Of a DNA stretch of 9,705 bases, positions 1-5,028 are shown one piece after another. Position 1 is the first letter of the stretch; every line of letters starts with the position of its first letter. The notes under the pieces are model-generated. The model worked only from the letters and a program-made list of their open reading frames with translations, searched no databases and was not told where the DNA came from. This stretch comes from Victivallales bacterium Lenti_02 (GTDB lineage: Bacteria > Verrucomicrobiota > Lentisphaeria > Oligosphaerales > Lenti-02): NCBI GenBank assembly GCA_001603055.1, contig LVAZ01000489.1:1-9705 (forward strand). Direction: 5' to 3'. The translations under genes were made by a program, and so were the position numbers.

Positions 1-376
1 GCTCGTAGACCCCGTAGAGGGTGCCGCGCACACCGCTGCCCGCGATCACCAGATGCGGGGGGCAGGACTTGATCCGGAAACCATCGTCACCCAGCTTGCC
101 CAGATCGACCTCCCCGCCCAGCACTGCGGCGGTATGGCGGGTGACACCCAGCAGAATCGCCCGCTCGGGCAGCGGCTCCGCGTCGGTCCGGATCGGCAGT
201 TCCACCCCGGTCATGCGCGCGACGAAATCCCGCAGTTCCTCGGCGGCGTACACCTGCGACGGCGTGGCCTCGGCGGGACGCACAATCGCATACCCGCTTC
301 CCCCCTGCCCCACCAGAGTCAGTTCCGCCTGGACCATGGCCCCGAACGTCGACAGCAGCAGTACAAACCGTTTCAT
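1..376 (-). CDS. Secreted DUF4838 / GH67 N-domain-like protein, N-terminal fragment
   Basis: The 125 visible residues begin with a short signal peptide (MKRFVLLLSTFGAMVQA, cleavage probably after QA). A fold typical of the N-terminal domain of GH67 alpha-glucuronidases and of DUF4838 proteins follows. The family-like signatures are YAAEELRDFVARMTG at about residues 43-57, ILLGVTRHT at 74-82, DDGFRI at 97-102 and the closing GVRGTLYGVYE at 115-125, after which the window ends. Known relatives are large secreted or lipoprotein-like proteins of PVC and Bacteroidota bacteria, thought to act on glycans; the catalytic or DUF4838 part would lie beyond the left edge. The ATG start has an AAGGG about nine bases upstream. 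The gene is divergent from the secreted PHP-LamG gene and may share control with it. The family assignment rests on the N-terminal domain only, so the exact activity is open. Confidence 0.75.
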   Translation of the reverse strand, partial: MKRFVLLLSTFGAMVQAELTLVGQGGSGYAIVRPAEATPSQVYAAEELRDFVARMTGVELPIRTDAEPLPERAILLGVTRHTAAVLGGEVDLGKLGDDGFRIKSCPPHLVIAGSGVRGTLYGVYE

Positions 377-395
377 GAGAATACCCTTAGAATGG

Positions 396-424
396 TTGGC
401 ATGCCCGACGCCATAGGATAGAGT
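396..424 (+). promoter_or_regulatory. Candidate sigma70-type promoter for the PHP-LamG gene
   Basis: TTGGCA (396-401) is followed after 17 bases by TAGAGT (419-424). This would give a leader of about 70 bases before the ATG at 500. The -10 match is only moderate. It is listed because the divergent intergenic region must contain a start signal for this gene and this is the best-spaced pair found. Confidence 0.25.
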
Positions 425-442
425 CCATCCTCGTCAATGCAA
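415..442 (-). promoter_or_regulatory. Candidate sigma70-type promoter for the DUF4838-like gene
   Basis: Read on the minus strand, TTGCAT (442-437) is separated by 16 bases from TATCCT (420-415). Transcription would begin near 408, about 30 bases before the ATG. The assignment comes from consensus resemblance alone. Its -10 box overlaps the -10 box of the opposite candidate promoter. Confidence 0.3.
416..430. promoter_or_regulatory. Imperfect 15-bp dyad in the divergent promoter region
   Basis: GGATAGAGTCCATCC pairs with itself at six of seven positions around a central G. It covers the overlapping candidate -10 boxes of both divergent genes, which is where a repressor or shared regulator would bind. 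No known regulator motif is recognised. Confidence 0.3.
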
Positions 443-499
443 AGCCATTGCCGCAATCTCCGCTCCCAAGATACCCTCCGCATGCACGGAACATCAAGC

Positions 500-2275
500 A
501 TGAATTTCTTTCGCCCCCTGCTCACCCTGTTGGTTTCCGCCAGTCTCCTGACGGCGGCTCCTCGTTTGGTTGTGAATCCCTACGAGGGGATCGACTGGGC
601 CGTCGCCGCCCGGCACAAGGCCAACTTCCACACCCACACCACAGAAAGCGACGGCAGACTGTCTCCCGCCCAGACCATCGACGAATACCGCCAGCGTGGC
701 TACACCGTCCTGTCGCTCACCGACCACGACCGCAGCACCTTTCCCTGGCAGAAATGGGACCGCGACCCCGCCACCCTCGGCATGCTGGCCATCGTCGGCA
801 ACGAGCTGTCCCGCCATCATCACACCCTGAGCCTGTTCAGCGATTTCGCGACACCGAGCCGTGACCTCCCCGCCGTGCTCGGCGAGCTGGCCGCCCATTC
901 CGAACAGGGACTGGCGGTCATCTGCCATCCGGCCATGCACTGGCCCAGGGATTTTGGCCCTCCGCCCGGTTTGCAGACCCCCATCGCCCCGGCTCTGCGC
1001 CGCATCACCCTCGGCGATTTCACCATCGAAACCTGGTTCCGCACCACCAAGGCCGGACGGAACATCCTGCTCGGCAATTTCACGGCCGGCGGAACCGGCG
1101 CCCTCAACCTGGAACTCCACACCGAAAACCGTGTGCGAATCTATGTGCAACCCCCGACGGGCACAGGCCGCACCACGGACCTCAACCTCCAGGCCGACCA
1201 GATCGGCATCAACACCCGCGACGGCGAATGGCACCATCTGGCGGGCGTCCGCGGCGACGGGACTGTTTCCCTCTTCCTCGACGGCAAACCCGTCGGCCGC
1301 GCCCGGGACACGGCCGGCAGCTACACGCTGGATGGCGATGCCTTCCATCTCGGCCGCGACGCCCGGACCGGTTCCACGATTCTCGACGGCGACCTCGACC
1401 ACGTCCGGCTCTGGTCCCGGGGGCTGGGCGACGACGAGGTGGCACAATTGGCGAAAGGCGCGCCCGTCGCCGGGGACGGCCTCCTGGCCCGCTACACCTT
1501 CGAAACCTCGCGGGGGGTGCCGACCCGCGACGGGGCGCGGGCCGAACCCGTCGTCGACGACACGGCGGGGCATCCCGAGGGGCCCTTCCACGCGACCGCG
1601 CCGCCCGACACTTCCGTCTGGACCATCGGCGCGGCGCCCGGCCCGCTGGCTGCGGGTGGCTCCACCCGCGCCGCCAGCTTCCGGCCCCGCTTCGACATGA
1701 GCGCGGTCCCGGAACCGGCGCTCGACTATTACGCGGACCTCTTCCAGACCCATGACCGACTGGTGGGCATCGAGGTGCTCAACGGTACCCGTCCCATGCG
1801 GGAATACACCCTCGACCGCGAGCTATGGGACAAATTGCTCGCCCGGCTCATGCCGGACCGTCCGGTCTGGGGACTGGCGACCGACGACATGCACAGCATG
1901 AGCCATCTCGGCCGCGACTGGCTGGTGGTCCCGCTCCCGGACCTCGCCCAGAAACCCCTGCGCCAAGCCATGATCCGGGGCGCATTCTACTTCTCCTCGA
2001 CCCGCGTGCGAAGTGGCGAAGGCACGGCGTCCGAACCGCCCCGCCTCCGCGCCATCACCCACGCCCCCGCCCAGGGCACTCTTTCCGTCCAGGCCGAGGA
2101 AGCGGGAAACCCCCTGCCGGAAACCGCCTTCCAATGGATTGCCGACGGTAGAACCGTCCATGTGGGCTCCGTCCTCGACTACCGCAACACGCCGGGCATC
2201 GGCGGCTATGTCCGGCTCGAAATCGCGGGCGGCGGCGGCACCACCTACACCAATCCCTTCGGCTTCCAACCCTGA
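500..2275 (+). CDS. Secreted PHP-domain phosphoesterase with an internal LamG jellyroll domain
   Basis: This 591-residue protein starts with a signal peptide (MNFFRPLLTLLVSASLLTAA). The start at 500 is chosen over in-frame upstream codons (437, 482) because it places the signal peptide at the N-terminus. A PHP metal-dependent phosphoesterase domain follows, with H44-T-H46, D75-H76, E102 and H143-P. The domain is then interrupted by a LamG/concanavalin-like module at about residues 165-375: TIETWFR at 175-181, the DGEWHHLAGV strand at 241-250, LFLDGKPVG at 258-266 and DHVRLWSRGL at 300-309. The PHP fold resumes near 405 and ends with D463-M-H465, which supplies the last metal ligands. A C-terminal beta-rich segment (about 515-591) resembles the tail domain of secreted PHP proteins. 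All visible metal ligands are present, so a hydrolytic role in the periplasm or outside the cell is likely. The substrate is unknown; the LamG module suggests carbohydrate or protein binding. Confidence 0.85.
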   Translation: MNFFRPLLTLLVSASLLTAAPRLVVNPYEGIDWAVAARHKANFHTHTTESDGRLSPAQTIDEYRQRGYTVLSLTDHDRSTFPWQKWDRDPATLGMLAIVGNELSRHHHTLSLFSDFATPSRDLPAVLGELAAHSEQGLAVICHPAMHWPRDFGPPPGLQTPIAPALRRITLGDFTIETWFRTTKAGRNILLGNFTAGGTGALNLELHTENRVRIYVQPPTGTGRTTDLNLQADQIGINTRDGEWHHLAGVRGDGTVSLFLDGKPVGRARDTAGSYTLDGDAFHLGRDARTGSTILDGDLDHVRLWSRGLGDDEVAQLAKGAPVAGDGLLARYTFETSRGVPTRDGARAEPVVDDTAGHPEGPFHATAPPDTSVWTIGAAPGPLAAGGSTRAASFRPRFDMSAVPEPALDYYADLFQTHDRLVGIEVLNGTRPMREYTLDRELWDKLLARLMPDRPVWGLATDDMHSMSHLGRDWLVVPLPDLAQKPLRQAMIRGAFYFSSTRVRSGEGTASEPPRLRAITHAPAQGTLSVQAEEAGNPLPETAFQWIADGRTVHVGSVLDYRNTPGIGGYVRLEIAGGGGTTYTNPFGFQP

Positions 2276-2312
2276 AAGCCGCATAACCGCCCCATTCCCT
2301 CGTTCCACCGGG

Positions 2313-3260
2313 CTACGCGAGGAGGATTTGGCGGGCGCGGGCCACGTCGCGGGCGATCTGGACGCGCAGTTCCTCGCGGTCGGCGAAAACCATGTCGCCG
2401 CGCAGGAATTCGTGGAACTCGACCTCGACGGCGCGGCCATACAGGTCGCCGGAGAAGTCGAAGAGATGCAGCTCGACCACGGGCCGGGGATGGGCGGCCG
2501 CGCCCATGCTGGGCGCCCGGCCCACGTAGGCGATGCCGGGCAGTTGGACCGCCGCGTCCTCCACCCGCGCGACCGCCGCGTAGACCCCGTCCGGCGGCAA
2601 CTGGGCGCGGGGTTCGTCCACATTCGCGGTGGGGCAGCCGAAGGCCCGGTCGCCCAGCCCCTTGCCGTGGGTGATCGTGCCCTGCACCGAATAGGGGCGC
2701 CCGAGCAGCCGCGCGGCCAGTCCCAGGTCGCCCTCGGCCACCGCCGCCCGAATCCGGGTGCTGCTGACTTGGCCGCCGGCCGCCGCCACCTCGGTGGCAG
2801 GCTGGACCTCGAAACCATGTTCGCGCCCCAGACTGGCCAGCAGGTCCACCGTGCCCGCGTTCTGGTGCCCGAACCGCCAGTCGCTGCCCACGCTCAGGCC
2901 CACCAGCCGGGGATCGGCCCCGGCCAGGAAACGCTCGACGAACTCCCGCGCCCCCAGCCCCGCGAATTCGGGGGTGAATTCGAGAAACACCACGGCCTGG
3001 ATGCCAAGCTCGCCGAGCAGGCGGACCTTCTGCCGGTCGCTGGTCAGCAGGGCGGGCGCCTGCTCGGGGTAGAGCACCTCGCGGGGATGGGGCCGGAAGG
3101 TCACCACGACGGGCGCGGCCCCGAGCCGCGCCGCCAGCGCCACCGTGCCCTCGATCACCCGGCGATGGCCCAGATGCACCCCGTCGAACACCCCGAGGGC
3201 GGCGACAACCCGATGCAGGCCCATCCCGGCCAGTTCGGCAATCCCGGTGGCGGTACGCAT
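2313..3260 (-). CDS. ribF: Bifunctional riboflavin kinase / FAD synthetase
   Basis: This cytosolic enzyme phosphorylates riboflavin to FMN and adenylylates FMN to FAD. The 315 residues match the usual length of bacterial RibF. The N-terminal nucleotidyltransferase domain carries GVFDGVHLGH at 23-32, the flavin-binding region VGSDWRFG at 124-131 and SSTRIR at 166-171. The C-terminal kinase domain carries CPTAN at 209-213, LPPDGVYA at 221-228 and the putative catalytic base E263 in VELHLFDF, followed by DLYGR at 272-276. The usual GxRPTF segment reads GRAPSM (247-252), a mild deviation. The ATG lies 10 bases after the argB stop, with GGAG overlapping that stop and a second purine patch (CGGAAA) close to the start, so it is almost certainly translated from an argB-ribF transcript. 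It converges with the PHP-LamG gene, and no clear terminator hairpin is visible in the 37-bp gap between them. Confidence 0.95.
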   Translation of the reverse strand: MRTATGIAELAGMGLHRVVAALGVFDGVHLGHRRVIEGTVALAARLGAAPVVVTFRPHPREVLYPEQAPALLTSDRQKVRLLGELGIQAVVFLEFTPEFAGLGAREFVERFLAGADPRLVGLSVGSDWRFGHQNAGTVDLLASLGREHGFEVQPATEVAAAGGQVSSTRIRAAVAEGDLGLAARLLGRPYSVQGTITHGKGLGDRAFGCPTANVDEPRAQLPPDGVYAAVARVEDAAVQLPGIAYVGRAPSMGAAAHPRPVVELHLFDFSGDLYGRAVEVEFHEFLRGDMVFADREELRVQIARDVARARQILLA

Positions 3261-3270
3261 GGTTTCCGTT

Positions 3271-4146
3271 CTACTCCGGCACGATCTGGGTGCCGATGCC
3301 GCGATGGGTGAAGATTTCGAGCAGCAGCGAGTGCTGCAGGCGACCGTCGATCATGTGGACCTTGCCCGTGCCCGCGCGCAGCGCCGCGACGGCGCTGCGG
3401 ATTTTGGGAATCATGCCGCCCGAGATCACCTTCTCCCCGATCAGGGCGTCCACCTGGTCGGCCCGGATGGTCGAGATCAGCGAGGACTCGTCCTTGGGAT
3501 CGCGCAACACGCCGGGCACGTCGCTCAGGAAAACCAATTTGCGCGCCCGGAGCTGGGCCGCGATCTCGCAGGCCGCCATGTCGGCGTTGATGTTGTAGAC
3601 CTGCCCGTCCATGTCCGTGCCCAGCGGCGTGATCACCGGCACCTCGCCCCGCGCGATCACCCAGCGCAGTTGCTCGGTGTCCACATTCACCACCTGGCCC
3701 ACGAAACCCAGATCGACCGGTTCGCCGGTCGCGGCATCCGTGGAGCGCACCCGCTCGGCCCGGAGAACGTTCTTACCGGAGACCGGGGTGGCCTTGCCGT
3801 TCAGCTCGTTCATGGTCTTCACCAAGTCCGCGTTCACTTCCTGATGCAGCACCTCGTCCACCACCCGGATGGTTTTCTCGCAGGTGTAGCGCAGGCCGTT
3901 GATGAAGCGGGTGGGGATGCCGGCCGCCGCCAGACGGGCGCTGATGGCCTTGCCGCCGCCGTGGACGATGACCGGCTTCATGCCCGCGCATTCCATGAAG
4001 ACGATGTCGCGCAGCACCCCGTGGGTGCAGGCGGGGTCTTCCATCGCCGAGCCGCCGAATTTGACCACCACCACGCTGTTGCGGAAATCCTGGATATACG
4101 GCAGGGCCTCGATCAGCACGCCCGCCTTCTCGATGAGCTGTTCCAT
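3271..4146 (-). CDS. argB: N-acetylglutamate kinase
   Basis: ArgB phosphorylates N-acetyl-L-glutamate with ATP, the second step of arginine synthesis through acetylated intermediates. The 291 residues show the amino acid kinase fold: K29-FGGSAM for phosphate binding, VHGGGK at 61-66, YNINADMAA at 184-192 for acetylglutamate, LSDVPGVL at 207-214 and GGMIPKI at 243-249 with K248. The N-terminal helix (MEQLIEKAGVLIEALPYI) and the C-terminal HSLLLEIFT...GIGT region are features of hexameric, arginine-inhibited enzymes; E. coli ArgB lacks the N-terminal helix. Feedback inhibition by arginine is therefore inferred. The ATG at 4146 is chosen over upstream in-frame codons because GGAGA sits 8 bases before it and the protein then begins at the family N-terminus. 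A candidate promoter and palindrome lie in the 107-bp gap upstream. Confidence 0.96.
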   Translation of the reverse strand: MEQLIEKAGVLIEALPYIQDFRNSVVVVKFGGSAMEDPACTHGVLRDIVFMECAGMKPVIVHGGGKAISARLAAAGIPTRFINGLRYTCEKTIRVVDEVLHQEVNADLVKTMNELNGKATPVSGKNVLRAERVRSTDAATGEPVDLGFVGQVVNVDTEQLRWVIARGEVPVITPLGTDMDGQVYNINADMAACEIAAQLRARKLVFLSDVPGVLRDPKDESSLISTIRADQVDALIGEKVISGGMIPKIRSAVAALRAGTGKVHMIDGRLQHSLLLEIFTHRGIGTQIVPE

Positions 4147-4205
4147 GGTTCGCGTCTCCAAAGCAGGATGAAGCGGCGTCCGATCCATTCCAACCAAGTG
4201 CCGGG

Positions 4206-4219
4206 GCGGATGCATCCGC
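4206..4219. promoter_or_regulatory. Perfect 14-bp palindrome upstream of argB, possible operator
   Basis: GCGGATGCATCCGC is its own reverse complement. It begins a few bases after the predicted transcription start of the candidate argB promoter, a common operator position. It does not resemble the E. coli ArgR box, and no T-run follows, so it is not a terminator. Confidence 0.3.
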
Positions 4220-4229
4220 GCAAGGGGGA

Positions 4230-4257
4230 AAGATAAATTCTCCCGGCTCCGCTTCAA
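4230..4257 (-). promoter_or_regulatory. Candidate promoter upstream of argB-ribF
   Basis: On the minus strand, TTGAAG (4257-4252, overlapping the stop of the upstream PHP gene) is spaced 16 bases from TATCTT (4235-4230). The start of transcription would fall near 4223. The evidence is consensus resemblance plus position in the longest gap of this gene cluster. Confidence 0.3.
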
Positions 4258-4952
4258 CCCGGCACGGGCACGCATTGCCGTTCGTCGAAGACCACCGCCT
4301 CGCCGGAGACAAGCGCCGCCAGATAGTCACCCCCGCCGCCCAGCCGTTGCGGGCAGGCCACCCCGCACAGCCGTTTCTGCCGGGTCGAATGAATGTCCGA
4401 CCCTGCCGTGGCAAGCAGCCCGTGGCTGGCGGCGTAATCGAGCGCATGGCGGTTGTGGACATCCATGCGGGCGGCGTTGACCACCTCGACCCCGTCGGTC
4501 TTGCCGGGGATCAACTGCACAATGTCCACCTTCTCCCGGAAGGGGTGGGCATGGATGATGAAGCCGCCGTCCGCATGCACCCGGTCGAAGTAGTCCAGCA
4601 CATTCCATCCGAGCAGGTCCGGGTGGTCCAGCAGCCAGTCCCGGCCGAGGCCGTAGGTGAGAAAATGCGCCCAGCCATAGCTGTACTCCCAGGCAAAGAA
4701 CACATCGAGACCAAGCCGTCGGCCCGCGTCCGCCGCCGCGTCGTAGCCCCGGCAGAACCAGGCGACCCGCTCCTCCCAGGGCAGTTCCGCCGGCACCGTC
4801 GTGTTACCGTTCAGGAAATGGTCCGTCACGAATATCCCGCGATAGCCCAGCGCCTGGAAGTGGCGCGCGAAATCCGCGCCGGTGCTCGCGCCGCATTTGC
4901 TGGATTCCGCCGTATGCAGGTGTGTCTCGTACTTGAATAGCGTCATGGCCAT
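4254..4952 (-). CDS. Cytosolic PHP-domain metal-dependent phosphoesterase
   Basis: Reading from the ATG at 4952 gives 232 residues with no signal peptide or membrane segment. The PHP metal-binding motifs are complete: H11-L-H13-T, D44-H45, E89 in AWEYS, H134-A-H136-P and D186-I-H188. This argues for an active phosphatase or phosphoesterase with two or three metal ions. Related small PHP proteins include histidinol phosphatases and nucleotide or oligonucleotide phosphatases; the substrate cannot be read from the sequence. A second ATG at 4946 is equally compatible with the domain. The strongest Shine-Dalgarno match (AGGAGG, 4978-4973) is 20 bases from the first ATG, which is too far for ideal use, so the exact start is uncertain. 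The gene lies 76 bp after the hybrid kinase gene and 107 bp before argB, so it could be transcribed with either neighbour. Confidence 0.88.
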   Translation of the reverse strand: MAMTLFKYETHLHTAESSKCGASTGADFARHFQALGYRGIFVTDHFLNGNTTVPAELPWEERVAWFCRGYDAAADAGRRLGLDVFFAWEYSYGWAHFLTYGLGRDWLLDHPDLLGWNVLDYFDRVHADGGFIIHAHPFREKVDIVQLIPGKTDGVEVVNAARMDVHNRHALDYAASHGLLATAGSDIHSTRQKRLCGVACPQRLGGGGDYLAALVSGEAVVFDERQCVPVPG

Positions 4953-4975
4953 TTCGTTTCGTTGCGTCCCCGCCT

Positions 4976-4993
4976 CCTTGCAGGGGTGCAAAG
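4976..4993 (-). promoter_or_regulatory. Small hairpin overlapping the ribosome-binding site of the PHP gene
   Basis: On the minus strand, CTTTGCA and TGCAAGG can pair (seven pairs including one G-U) around a CCCC loop. The 3' arm includes part of the AGGAGG Shine-Dalgarno (4978-4973), so folding could reduce translation. The stem is short and may have no role. Confidence 0.2.
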
Positions 4994-5028
4994 ATAGCCC
5001 GCGAAAACGCGCGCGCCGGTTCCGCCCG

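Noticed and set aside
494..1753. Minus-strand open frame of about 419 codons opposite the PHP-LamG gene
   Set aside because: It has a low-complexity Gly/Ala/Arg/Val composition and lies wholly antisense to a gene with clear motifs in the plus strand.
2261..2280. Possible terminator GGCTT...AAGCC at the end of the PHP-LamG gene
   Set aside because: The stem is only five pairs, overlaps the stop codon and has no T-run after it.
2013..4236. Long plus-strand open frames opposite ribF and argB (2013-3311 and 3145-4236)
   Set aside because: They overlap fully recognisable ribF and argB on the other strand and show no domain, signal peptide or ribosome-binding site of their own.
4991..4996. TATCTT as a -10 box for the small PHP gene
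   Set aside because: No acceptable -35 hexamer occurs 15-19 bases upstream, where the sequence is GC-only repeats.
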